Below the pieces are notes generated by a model, which was not told where the DNA came from, made no database searches, and saw only the letters and a program-made list of their open reading frames with translations. Source: Saururus chinensis (taxonomy: Eukaryota; Streptophyta; Magnoliopsida; Piperales; Saururaceae). From it: a stretch of DNA of 64,000 bases. The translations under genes were made by a program, and so were the position numbers. Positions 1-11,892 of this stretch are shown here, in pieces; within the stretch, counting starts at the first letter, position 1, and each line of letters begins with the position of its first letter. The DNA lies in contig CP141142.1 of the NCBI GenBank assembly GCA_035235625.1, forward strand, positions 43,131,644 through 43,195,643. Reading direction: 5' to 3'.

Positions 1-500
1 CACGGAGTGCGCACAATCCTTTGAACAAGAGTAAATAAAAAGGGAGAAAAGGTGTTACTTAACACAAAGTAAACAACAATCTCAAACCCACAAACTTAGT
101 TTAAGTAAAGCCCATACCGGCTCAAAATAAGTCATAAGCAAACATAACTGTAACATGTGACATAAAACCACAACAAGAACCCTACACAAAGGTTCGAACA
201 TAAAGCATGAAAGAAACGATGATAAGTCACGCAACGATCTCCATCATCACACCCAAGCTACTTCTGACCTTTCTTCAAAAAGGCAATCCTGTCCGTCTGC
301 GTGTCGCACCACGCAGCCCCAAATCAAAACACAAAAGAGGGGTGAGTTTTAACACTCAGCAATGGTTTTAATATCACTGTCAACGTAGAAAATACGATAG
401 CTTAGAAATGAGATCGTTTTAGATCAAAGATTTACATTGTGCATCACTTTCTGATCACACATTCATATCACTTAACACTGCATCAAAATGCATAATTCAA

Positions 501-835
501 CCTGCATGGATGTATCTCTAGCATACATATTCCCACATGCATTCACATCATAACCAATCCCGCATGGATGTATCTCTAACATACATATTCCACATGCATA
601 ACATCAAAATCAACATGCATGGATGTATCTTTAACATACATATTCCACATGCATAACATCAACATCAACATGCATGGATGTATCTCTAACATACATATTT
701 CACATGCATAACATCAAAATCAACATGCATGTATGTATCTCTAACATACATATTCCACATGCATAACATCAACATCAACATGCATGGATGTATCTCTAAC
801 ATACATAATCCACATGCATAGCATCATCACAATCA
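501..835. repeat. 55-bp tandem repeat, about six units
   Basis: Units start near 503, 561, 616, 671, 726 and 781; the last four spacings are exactly 55 bp. Each unit has the core GCATGGATGTATCTCTAACA followed by ACATATTCCACATGCATAAC. The first spacing is 58 bp, so the left edge is more diverged. Confidence 0.9.
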
Positions 836-1242
836 ACCTCCATCAAGGAGTAATCACACATTAATGTCACACAGACGGGAGCATAGACAAGGCCACGAAG
901 GCGTGTCATGATACAAAATTCTACACAAGAATTCAAGAAAGATCGGGGTTGTCAATCCCTAATACCGCCGCCCGACGATCCTGGCCAAGGATGTCCCATT
1001 CTCACACAGAGAATCTAGAGCAGGGGTGTTCGCCCAGGGACATCTCCTGTGGAGGGAAGAGCCCGAGTTCTCACACAGAGAACCCTAGAACACGTGGTAG
1101 CGGGGTGCACACGGCATACCACACTGGATTCTCAGGGTCCAGATGACACACATAATAATATTCTCACATATCCGCAAGACAAGTACACAACTCGTCCCCA
1201 CATCATTCCATTAAACAAGACTCAACCTGGGGAGTGCACTTG

Positions 1243-1312
1243 TTCCACACAAGAACTTCAAATCGTTCCACACAGGAACTTCAAATCGTTCCACACAGGA
1301 ACTTCAAATCAA
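1243..1312. repeat. 23-bp direct repeat, three copies
   Basis: The phrase CACACAGGAACTTCAAATCG recurs three times in a row (first copy reads CACACAAGAACTTC). It lies inside the long LTR block. Confidence 0.75.
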
Positions 1313-2111
1313 AATATGTCCTTTCGGACCAATCAACTTGCGATTAATTCACGACCGATAAACCCGGCACACAATTCCATCACATTGCATCCAATCGGTC
1401 AAATTCGATTAATCACGATGAAGCCTCAATTGGAAATTTCATTTTTATGATGCGTGCAGCATGGTACATGCGTGGGCAAAGCATACATGAATCCTAATCA
1501 TGATAAGTGCTCTCACCAAATTTCTAATGCATCATTCATAATCACGATATTAAGCTTCAACATCATCATTTAACCCCCACATGTGTGTGTAACTAGTAGA
1601 AGCCTTTCACATAATGCACATTAACATGCTTGAAAAATCAACTCACTACCACACTACGCATGTGAATTTCTACCTAAACATGAATTCCAGCGGAAATCAT
1701 AGTAGAAGAATCGTTGAAATCATAGTTAAATGCAAAACTCAACCACAAAGGCTAAACACCTATAACATCACTCATTTCATCATTGAGTCATGGCAATCAC
1801 CAACATTCACACACCATTAATCACAATTCATCATGACAAATCAGTCCAACAATGATTGTAGTCCTACTGAAAATATATGCTTATCCAAAGGGAAACAACC
1901 GTTCATAATTTCAAGATAACGATTCCAACATCATGCCACAAACATAAGTCATCCCACCATCTCTAAGCATATGTCTCAACTCTATAAACTCAATAACATG
2001 CATTTCCAGTAGCCTAACATAGCTTAAAACACTCCACATTCATATAAAATTGGCAAGCCAAAGTGGAATCATCAAAATAGGCATCATACACACAACATAA
2101 AATTTTCTGTG

Positions 2112-2235
2112 TAGCCGATCGATCGCCATTCAGGCCGTTCGATCGGTTACACGCAAAAATTTAAAATTTTCGATTGATCGATCGCCTGCAGGCCGATCGA
2201 TCGCCTACAAGGCCGATCGATCGCCAACACGGCGT
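2112..2235. repeat. Palindromic GATCGATC cassettes
   Basis: Four copies of the self-complementary octamer GATCGATC, each followed by GCC and then a short spacer such as TGCAGGCC, plus a variant TTCGATCGG. A structurally similar cassette with a different palindrome is at 43420-43530. Confidence 0.8.
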
Positions 2236-3328
2236 AAGCAGTCATCTTCTTCCTTTCGCAAATCCAAACCGAAACACCATAGATAACACTTCAAATCCAC
2301 ATCTAACACCCTAATCATCATCAAAAGTCCTCCTTGACTTCCAGAATATCAAACCAAACCATAATAATGCAAAACCCTAAGAAATCGGGATTAAATAATT
2401 TCATTTTCTAATCTTACCATTAACACACTAAATCAAGCAAACCATTTCGAAATAAGCCAAAAATGGAGAGTTTTACCATGGATAAACAGAGATTTTGAAG
2501 ACCCATTACCTCAGCACTTGATTAAGCTCGAATTGAAGAGTCACCCTTCTTGAAATCCTTGAAAACACAATGAGTTTGAATTAAACTCTAATGGAAATCG
2601 ATTTACTCAAGAAATCCCTAATTAAATCTTAGATCTAGGGCTTGTTGGTAGTAAAAATCGAATTTTGAATGTTAGGGTTTGTAGTAAAACACAAATCAGT
2701 AGCTTTTGATGGTCAAAAACGAATTGAATCAAGGGGAAAATGGTAGATTTAGAAGAAATTAAGAGAAAAGCCATGGATTAGTGCTTAATTAGAGTAAGCT
2801 TACCTTAATCGGCTTCTAATTCGGGCCTAAGTGGGGATTAGGCCAGCCTTCCTTCCTTAGCCTATTCCCAAAAATGGAAATGGCTCAGGTTTGCCCTTTT
2901 ATAGTAACGGTTGGGGTAGGCATAGGTAAGTTTTGGGGTGTAAATATGAAAAGTAGGCTAAAAGTGGGTATTTTACAAATTTAAGCACAAATTAAGCCTA
3001 ATAAAATTCTGAAAATTTTTGTGTGACCTTAAGTATATGTCTAGGTTCATTTGACACAAAAATAAAATTTTTGACCGTGGGGCCCACAGGGGTCCCGCCA
3101 AAACCCTAATTTTTTTGGGAAAATAGTGAAAATTCCAAAAAATCTCAAAAATTCACATTTGGTTTAAAATCACTTAAAACCACTAATATTGAAGTTAATT
3201 TTGGTTAAAACCATCACAAACTCTATTTATTTACGAAATCACCGAATAAGATCAGAAAACACGTAAATTGCACGATAACCCATAATTAAATAAAAATCAA
3301 AACCGGTTTAAAGATGAGGGTCCTTACA

Positions 3329-4942
3329 GAGGCTCTTCAATGGGAGGCAGAGCCTCCCTTACTCTAGATTGCTTCTCTAGTCGTGGCCCGACAACTTCAG
3401 ACAAAACCCCGTCTTGCTCCTAACCCATTTTTCTTACTCCAGTGGTTGAGGACGAGGGGCAGGGTTTTTCCTTGTTTCGGGGCATTTCCTCCTCATATGA
3501 ATCGCCAACTCAGAAAATGAACTCTTCCATTGTGAAGAGCATACTTTATTTAGTCAAGAACGCCTCTTAGATGGACTAAATCGGAGCTAAGATTCTCAGA
3601 AATAGAGAAAAAGAAGATTGTTAGTGCTCGAGGACAACGGGTAGGACCTCTCATTCTCTTGAGGCGTTTTCTCTTCATATGATCTCCAACTCGAAGAAAG
3701 GACGACTCCATTGTGTAGAGCACGATCGATTTACTTAAGAATGATTTTTGAATGGCCTTAATCGGACTCAGAACGGTCAGAAACGGAGGAGGAGAAAATC
3801 TGCCTGAAAAATGAATCCAAATGGGGTATTTATAGACCCTCGGCGTGCCAAAACTGCAGCATTGCGCCACCATTTCTAGTGGCAGTGCCTGCCGAAAATG
3901 CGCACATGCAGCGCAAGTCGCACCCATGTGCTACGCGGGTCGCACCCACGAAAATGGTCCGCGACGCCCACGGTTTTGAGTTAGAGGTAATCAGAAAAGT
4001 AGGGTATTACATTGGATAAGGGAGTTATGACCGTTCAAAGTTGAATATATCGCGCAGGACCCGTTTACATGAAGTATACGCGCAAATTTGTCATTTGTCA
4101 TTTCGAGGGCCCGGTTAATTATTGTTACAAAAATTAATTTTAATGGCCGAATTAGATTGCCCAGTGAGATATTTTGTCTAAAGTCTTGGGGAATTAGAAA
4201 CCCTGATCCCCATCAATATAAAAACATAATTAGGGCTTTTTGGAGGGGGGGCTTTTTGAGGAAGAAGGTGGTGTACACCGAGGCTCCGACGATGGTGGAT
4301 CGACAGCAAACAGGCAATTAAGGTAGGATCATTAAATACATTAAATTTCCTTTGAGGATAGGACAAATTAAGTCTATTTTAATTTGTGATAAGGCGGGAT
4401 AATGAACCCTAATAATTAAGGAAGAAAATTATATGAAATTGAGGCTGCCGGCTTGTAGGCCCACAAGCCACCTCATTTGTCTTCGTTGTGGTTATGGTCC
4501 GGATGGAGAAGAGGAGGATAGGTAGGCCCAAATGGCCTGCCTTTTTGCCTCTCTCTCATCCCCACTTCTGACGAAGGCTGGCGGTCATGGTTGCTACATT
4601 CCATCAACAAAATAGTATTTGGTTGTTGAGAGAAGGAAAAAGAGCGCCTTTTGGTCATGAAGGAGAACTTCCCATCCGCTGACAATGGCTGAATTGCCTC
4701 TGGTAGCCGGGCTCAGCGGCCATAAGAGGTCGGCATCCGTTGGCTCGCTAACATCTCCTTGGCCAGCCATCATATGGATGCGGGACTAAGGCCATCAGAT
4801 TCGCCATGCCAAGGCAATTTGGCAAAGCTTGACCCCTCAGATCTCTATGGAGGCCAAGTGTGACGCGAGTCATGGCCTTTGAGCCACAAGTAGGTGACCG
4901 CTTGCGGAGAAGATGACTCTTGCACGGTTCTATTTCAGGTGG
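3329..4942. other. Intergenic, repeat-like, no supported gene
   Basis: Short open frames occur on both strands but none shows a recognisable domain or a family match. Part of the segment (about 3480-3540 and 3650-3730) repeats phrases such as CTCATATGA followed by GAACTCTTCCATTGTG or a diverged version, so it is probably decayed repeat DNA. Confidence 0.4.
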
Positions 4943-7564
4943 TGTGACCCACCAAATTAGTGTCCTTACAAATTTTTAGGCAGATCAAAAATCCTAAAGG
5001 CCATAAAATAACTATTTTATCCTTATAGTTAAATCATAGTGTAATGTTCAATTACCAGACTTAAGGGCTCCAATTCTGGGGCCTGTGAGTGAATTTAAAT
5101 TGGAAAAAATACTTGTGAGAGTTTAATATGTACCCTAAATATATACCAAAGAACATAATGAGAAAAATCTCAGTAGGTGGATAAGTGACTATTTTGCCCT
5201 AGGGTTTAGGGTAAATTGTCAGGGGTTGGTTCAAGGGTTCACAGCCTTGTTAAATGCAAGCAAAATTACCCTTAGTCCATGATGTCAAGGAGTAACCATG
5301 AGCTTAGTTATGAACCCATTAGAGTTTAAGAAAATCCTAAAAAATTGATAAAAATACCCTTATAAGCTGATCGCCTACATTTGTATGAATGGAAGCGCAA
5401 GTCAATTTGAGTGTAGAGCCTTTAGAGAGGTCAATGACTTGAAATCAACAAAAGAACAGAGAAATGACTAGAATGAACTAAGGGAGAGTATCATACACGA
5501 GGTTGAAAAATTACCCTAATGCCCATAAGGGCAGTCTATCCCGTTTTTATTGAAATGGAGCCCTAGCCAAAGGAGAATTAGGGCACCCTATAATAATTAA
5601 GGTCTTTAAATAGAAAGCATGTGACGAATAGGTGACATGAAGACCTTTACATCGCACGGTGTCACCAAAAACGAAGGGGAAACCTCTCATTTGCAGTGTT
5701 TAAGGCAGTGTAATGTGTATGCAACACATTACATCAAATTGTTCGGGTTGTATATATTTAACTTGCAAGATACGTAGGAGTTATTTATATTCCAAGGTTT
5801 GAATTTGTTTAGCCTAGCCCTGCAACTGAGTGCAATGAGCCTTTGTTTATTATTAATAATCTTGTATAACTTCATGTTATTTATGTTGCTTACTCCGATG
5901 CATGTTTTATTATTGATGTGTTAGTATATAATAGTAACTTGAGATTAATAAAGAGAGATTGTTTGGATTTGGATTTAGGGGAGATGACCTAATCAAGATA
6001 AAGATTAAATACCTTAAATGAGACCAAAAGACCGATTCATAGAGTAAATAAGGGCTCTGACGTAGAAACTTACCTCAGTTAATTAATCAAGGGTAGTTAT
6101 TGGAGTTTACCCTAGTATCATGTGGACTATTAGTATTTAGGTCGATTTCTGAGTCATAGCTCATTGGAGAGCTATTTATTAGGTCAATTCACAATGTGAA
6201 GAGGACCCAATTGGTTAGATGAATACAACTCGATAAAAATAATCGAGTCTAAGTTTCAAATGTTTTGAGGAGTCAATGGTCATAATGACCTTATGCCTCT
6301 ATGGGTTACATTATTTGTCATTGAAAATATTTCTCTGAGAGTTGGAAAGGTAGAGATTGTGTTACTTGTATATTTTCTTCATTGCCAAAATGGTTTGGGT
6401 ATTAGCCAGTGAGATCTTTACCACAGATTTTTCGCAGGTCTTCATAGGACCATATAGTGCATACGAAAAGCAAAGTTGCATGAGCATCATAGAAGGTTTG
6501 TGTTTTCCACCAACCTGTGTCTATTGAGATCCGTGAGCATTATTGGGATCAACTTCTCCATATTTATAGTAGTCTATTGAGAGCCTTAGGGATTTGGGTT
6601 AAGATGTTGTTTAAGTAATCTACTCCAAGGTTGGAGTTGGATATTTGGGAATTTCTTCGAGAATCAAGTTATTTCTGGGTGAATATATATTTATATTATG
6701 TTCATATTTTCTTACACATTAATTGTAGTGTATTGACCTTTATTGCGAGTTATATTATGTTAAACCTAGAGTTGAGTCATAGCAATGAAGAGTGGTTAGT
6801 ATCATATGTCATTCTAGTTGTTATATGATGTGTTTGTATGTCCAAGGAATTAGACATGTTATTAATTATTGAACAAAGGTTGTGAGATAATTAATGACAT
6901 TAATTTTTATTTATTGTTAATTAAAACAAGTAGAACGATTAAAAGACTTGCATAAAATGTAGGTTGATTGGAAATACTTACGTATTGCATGTTTGATGCT
7001 ATGTTTCTTGAAATAATATACTTTCTAAGTAGATCTACATCTAAATCCGATCTTGTTGGAATAACATTAGAGATATTGTCTGATGAGTACATAGGCAAAT
7101 AATATCTTGGTAATGTTGGTCCGATTCAAAAATATTAATAAATCCTTATATTCTTTCGGAAACTCTTCTCCTTAGGGTGGAGAGGTTTCGTATTTGTCTG
7201 GTTTGGTTGTTGCATATTTTTTAGGAGGGGACTTGTAAAACCAAGACAGGCAAGCATAGGATGTAGTTCCTTGTTTATGCAGTTCTTGTAAGTAATTATA
7301 TCTTTGGCGTAAGAGTTAGCTTAGTTATTTATTTTCAGCTTGATGATAATCTTGTGCTTAGATGGATAGGTCATTCTTTATGGATATTTGAGACGTGTGA
7401 CAATATTATATAATTTGATATTCATATTTGTGAACCCTAGTTATCATGACTTGGATATTTATTTGAATAATTTATTTTGCAGTAAGAAAGAAAGAAAAAA
7501 ATGCATTGTGGTTTACCATTTGTGTTATTATTCATAAAAAGTTTTAAAAATCTGGTTCATGACA
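4943..7564 (+). mobile_element. Probable 2.6-kb LTR
   Basis: The block opens with TGTGACCCACC at 4943 and closes with CATGACA at 7564, giving TG...CA ends of the kind seen in plant Ty3/gypsy LTRs. It contains no long reading frame, which fits an LTR. The bases after the end (TATCAATGGCAG) only weakly resemble a tRNA primer site, and no partner LTR was found in the window, so this remains an inference. Confidence 0.3.
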
Positions 7565-8434
7565 TATCAATGGCAGAGGTAGCCTCCAAACATGACCCTA
7601 CTAGAGGCTCAAATCACTTCTGAGCAGCAGGGCCCTTCCATTCCTCGACTGATGGAAAGGGGTATCATAAGAATTGAGATCTAGTCACCAAATATCTTCT
7701 AACCAAATCTTGCAACTAGCAAAAGGAGAAAGGGGGAAGCATAGGGAAAGGGGGAGAGTGGTGACATGCAGAGGAGGTGGCAGACAAAGACAAAAGTGGA
7801 GGTAGGAGGAGAAGGTGGTTAGCAGACATATTGGGGTGTGGCATGGGCTGCTTGGCAGATTTGGCTACAACTTGGGCTATTTTCCGCCTTTAACATAAAC
7901 TGTAAATCTTTAGTCTCTTGTTATATACAAAGAGAGTAAATATTTATTATCTTTATTTTGTGAAGAAAACAAGCTCTGGTGAATGTGAGGCGCTCAAGTA
8001 GTGTTTAACAAACCTTCTCCTCTTATTGCCACCTCTTTCTTCGCTTATAATTGCCTCCTCTCCACATCAATGCTCTCCTCTTTCTCCCTTTGCTCCCCCT
8101 TTCTCCTTATATTGGTTGTAGCTAGGCCTTGGTGACATAGCAAGTGAATAGTTGTGACCAATTTTGGTGTAACAAGATCTTGCTAGTGGTGTTCTTGTGG
8201 CCAAATCTAACCACCCCCAAGCCATCGACGACAAGCCTCTAGTGCCATGACCTTTCCCAGGTCATGACCAGCTAATTGCAACTAGTCTAATGGTAGTGGC
8301 ACTTAAGGCGGTGGTCATGATGAGAGTGGCAACTAGAAAACCAGTAGTAGCCATGGTGAAGGGAGGATTGGAAAAAGGGAAGTTGTTGCATCATAGGCCT
8401 TACAATACCTATGATTAGATAGAGGAAAATGAAT
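7565..8434. other. No supported gene; possible element interior
   Basis: Purine-rich and pyrimidine-rich low-complexity stretches (about 7730-7830 and 8020-8110) with only short frames. No domain recognised. Confidence 0.35.
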
Positions 8435-8757
8435 ATATTATGACTTGCCCTAAGGGTCAGGTCCCGCCTTTAGTTTATTTCAATTAGGAGTTAATTATTA
8501 CTTATAGCATTTTATATAATTAGGAGTTTATTTTTATTATGCTTACACTAATGTTAGAGGCCCATAATGATTACAAGTTCCATTAGGATTATAGTTCCCA
8601 ATTGTATAAATATATCGGGATTTTGTTCTATTTAATTAATTCAAAAAACCAAGGAAAAATTAGATTAGTTATTTAAATTTAGCCTATTTAGCCTTAATCT
8701 CTCTCTTCTTTCTTCTTTCTCCTACCATGTAAATCCCTTATAGACCACTTGTCTATA
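8435..8757 (+). mobile_element. 5' LTR of a small LTR element
   Basis: About 320 bp that is clearly alike to 11277-11600 in the same orientation: both carry the ordered phrases CCATAATGATTACAA / TCATAATAATTACAA, a TATA-like TATAAATATAT, and TTTAATTAATT followed by a pyrimidine tract. It is followed at 8759 by TTGGTACCGGAGC, which resembles the usual plant primer-binding site TGGTATCAGAGC. Exact ends are approximate. Confidence 0.55.
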
Positions 8758-9551
8758 TTGGTACCGGAGCATTCAATTTTAGAGCTCCTAGGCGCCAATA
8801 CAACCTCCTTTGTACGTCTACAAACTCCACCAACAACGTTCTGCGGGATACTTGTGGATGGTCGAAAGGTAAATAGGAGACCTGCACCGACATGATCGCT
8901 ATACTTACTAGCCTTGAGGCAGTAGGTGATCCAACCAAGAATGAACTAGAGCGAGAGATCGACTTGGAGAACTTGGGCTTGCCCCTCCCGCCCTTGTTTG
9001 ATCCCATAAAACTCAACTTTGAAATCACATATCGGATTTTTGTGCCCAACATCCGATTTGGATAAGGAGAAGACGAAGCAAGCACTCGAAATGCCAAAAG
9101 CTGGTTCCAACAACCATTCCTTTTGGCAGGAAGGGCAATTTCAATCGCTACCTCCTTCTTCCTTCATCCCGAAGGCTGATCTCCGCCCTTAGTGCCACCA
9201 TGGTCATCCCTATCTCTACTGTAGTTCTTCTTCAGGTCCAAATTTCAGATTGACCCTGACGACCTTGCATTGTTGACTAGAGGAAGAAGCCGATCAATGT
9301 CAGCCATCTCCCTTAATCAGCCGCAGTGGGAGATCGCTGATCATCTCGCATGGTTCAGCCCTTTCAAACGCAATATGTTTGGCTCCAGAACCATGAAACA
9401 GAGGACGATCGGCCACCTCACACAAGCTCTTGTCGCTGACATCATCCTAGTTGACCCCGCAATCACCTTTAGTTCTAGTCACAATGCACCTCTAGCCAAG
9501 GGGTCTTCTATGTAATTTTTGCCCTTCATCATGCACCCTTCTTGCTGGCGA
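8758..9551 (+). pseudogene. Decayed gag-like interior of the small LTR element
   Basis: Sits between the primer-site-like sequence and the inserted hAT-like element. Forward frames give fragments such as IAILTSLEAVGDPTKNELER and EITYRIFVPN interrupted by stops, a composition reminiscent of plant gag regions. No nucleocapsid knuckle or protease is visible. The open frame at 9270-9515 (81 codons) falls in this block and has no recognised domain. Confidence 0.35.
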
Positions 9552-10654
9552 TAGGGCTGCACAAAAAAAACATGAAACCCAACCCGATTGGACCCTACCC
9601 AACATTATACATCATTATATAAACCCTAATATCTTCTTTTTCATTCGGTCATTGCTTCCCCAAATCGAGCTGTGACTGCTTCCTCCTTCTAGCCCTACCT
9701 CCCCATTCGGCCATCTCCCTCCTTCAGCATCAGCTAGCTCGACCGACATCGCGGCAGTCACCATGTCCATCACCACCACCAGCCAGCCAATAAAGGTAAA
9801 TTCTGTTCCAGCATCCGTCCGACCCTCCACATGCTATTCCTTGTAAGTTGGCGTCTTCAATTCTGGTTGTGTCCAAATGGCTGGGCATAGAGGATGACAT
9901 GACTGAAGTGGATAGAGTTCCTCCTTGCATGCACCCGGTGGATATGCACCTACAAGTGGAGGGAGCACCTTGAGATTGATCTCACGGTCAGCATCACTGT
10001 TGGCATCATGCTCGCCCTTTGGTGTTTGTTTTCATTTCTTTTCAAGTGCATAATTTTAGCCTACGATTGCAATTTCAACTTTTAAATTGTAGTGATATAC
10101 AACCAATTTTATCACTTCTCAAACAAGTTTGATGTTGTTTCCATTTCATGTATGTCTTATTGTTCCGTGCTTCTATTTTTTTAAATTTCTAGCAAGTTTA
10201 CAATCATCGACTTGAATTTTATTATCGAGCTGTCTGTTTCCGAAGTGTTAGTGTCGGTGAGAAAGTTTTTCTCTAATTGTTTTTTATTGGACGTCATAAT
10301 GTGGCTAACTCCATATAAGTTTTTAATATGCTTGATAGAATTATTATCAAGGAATAGTAGTTTATTATAAGTAATAATTCTTTTTTTATATAAGCAAAAG
10401 GTTTAATGGTTCTATGTGATTATAGATTTATTATTTAAATTGTCAGGTTTAGTAAGAAGATTAATTTGACCCGGGTTTTATCTCGGATTCTCAAGTAGGG
10501 TCGGATTTTATCTTGGGTCAAGTTTTATCTCGGGTCGGGTTGGGTATTGATATTGCAGGTTTTATCTAGGGTAAGGTCGGGTATAGAAATTATGGGTTCT
10601 ATCTCGGGTAGGGTATTGCAATTCCGACCCCACCCTACCTAAGGTGTAGCCCTA
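9552..10654. mobile_element. Non-autonomous hAT-like element (1.1 kb)
   Basis: Left end TAGGGCTGCAC at 9552 and right end GTGTAGCCCTA at 10654 are inverted repeats of each other apart from single differences. The flanking 8-mers GCTGGCGA and GTTGGCGG agree at 6 of 8 positions, fitting an old 8-bp target duplication. The subterminal DNA is rich in GGGT/ACCC runs, as usual for plant hAT-derived elements. No transposase frame is present. Confidence 0.65.
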
Positions 10655-11276
10655 GTTGGCGGCCCTTGAAAGGATCTACCCTCCTCCCGCCCTCTTATGT
10701 TTGACAGCCCTTCTATCGTCTCTGTCATACCTTCTTCTTTTGTGATGGTTTGAGACTACGTTTCCATTTCAATCACGATGTCTTTTTGTTGTTCATGCAA
10801 GATGCAGACTCTTTTCTAGTTTCAGCCAAGTCTCCACCAAGCAGATCTCAATACAAAGCGTGTTGTTCTAATTTCCTTTGTGTTGACAGAACTCAGTGTA
10901 CGCCAGTTTTAAATAGGTCCTATAAAGGTCACCTATGGTTTTCTGCCTACTATATGGGTCTACCCTTTGTCCATTGTCTTTCTCCTGTGTAGCTTCAGCG
11001 ACTCCATCTTTGGCACCGTTTCTTTACCTGTCCCCTAATCAATTGGAGTCTAAGCGATGTGTTAACTTGTTTATTTTTAAAGAAGTTCTCGTGCCATTAT
11101 TCGATTGTAATAAGTAAATCACTTGGGAATTCAGGGCAAGTTGCAAGCATTTTTTTGTATGGAATAGGTGAGCCCAATTTTGTTATTTGCTACATTGAGC
11201 TTCACGTGTATTTGTTTCTTTATTGTAAGAACTGCAAACCACTTTAAGGGCGAGGTAAAACGGAAAGAAGGTAGAA

Positions 11277-11600
11277 TGTTATAATCTGATATGGGTAAAG
11301 TCTTGCCTTAAGTCTATTTTAATTAAAAATTAAAAATTAATTATAATTTTTTAATATAATTAAAAATTAATTTTATTCAACTTATGCTCATATTAGAAGC
11401 TCATAATAATTACAAATTTTATTAAAATTAAAGTTCTTAATTATCTATAAATATATAGGAGATTTTTTTATATATTTAATTAATATAAAATATAATAAAA
11501 ATTAAATTAATTATTTTAATTTAACCTTTTTGGCCTTAATTTCTAAAGCTTCTTTACTTTTTTTCCAACAACAAAAATCCATAAGTGGGATCTACTTTTC
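11277..11600 (+). mobile_element. 3' LTR of the small LTR element
   Basis: AT-rich copy of the 8435-8757 LTR in the same orientation, preceded by a purine-rich run (AAAGAAGGTAGAA) that could be the polypurine tract. It ends about 300 bp before the MRL7-type gene, so it may now lie in that gene's promoter. Confidence 0.5.
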
Positions 11601-11892
11601 TTATCCAGTCCAGTAAAATAAATAGAGTAGAATATTATTTTTCATAATTAAAATGTGTCAGGTGTCAAATCCGAGGTTAAAATTAAATTGAGTTTAATAA
11701 CAAGTCAAACCAGAAAAAAACTCGGATGAATGAGTCGATTTACAATTGTCATCCCCAGCACGGCAGGGGATCAGGAAGGGCTTCCAACTGTTTATGTTTA
11801 TCCTGATTACTTGTATAATAGTTCTATTTGAAGATAGAGAAAGTGAGAATGGAAACATCCTACTGCAGTAGGAAACTCGCGAAGGAAGAGAG

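Larger units (their letters stand above)
1..3328 (-). mobile_element. Long LTR end of an LTR retrotransposon (partial)
   Basis: Read on the minus strand, the block begins with the LTR-like start TGTAAGGACCC at 3328 and runs leftwards out of the window, so at least 3.3 kb belongs to one long LTR or LTR-like unit. It has no long reading frame. It holds a 55-bp tandem array (501-835), a 23-bp repeat (about 1243-1312) and palindromic GATCGATC cassettes (2112-2235). Long gene-free LTRs starting TGTAA-GACCC are common in plant Ty3/gypsy elements. Whether this is a 5' LTR, 3' LTR or solo LTR cannot be told because the other end is missing. Confidence 0.5.

Noticed and set aside
500..840. CRISPR-like repeated array
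   Set aside because: Units are directly adjacent with no unique spacers, and the genome is a plant; it is a tandem repeat in an LTR.
1049..1450. 133-codon forward frame in the long LTR
   Set aside because: Low-complexity His/Thr/Asn-rich translation caused by tandem repeats; no domain, inside an LTR.
9615..9930. Two overlapping minus-strand frames (Gly/Asp rich)
   Set aside because: Inside the hAT-like element, with no transposase motif.
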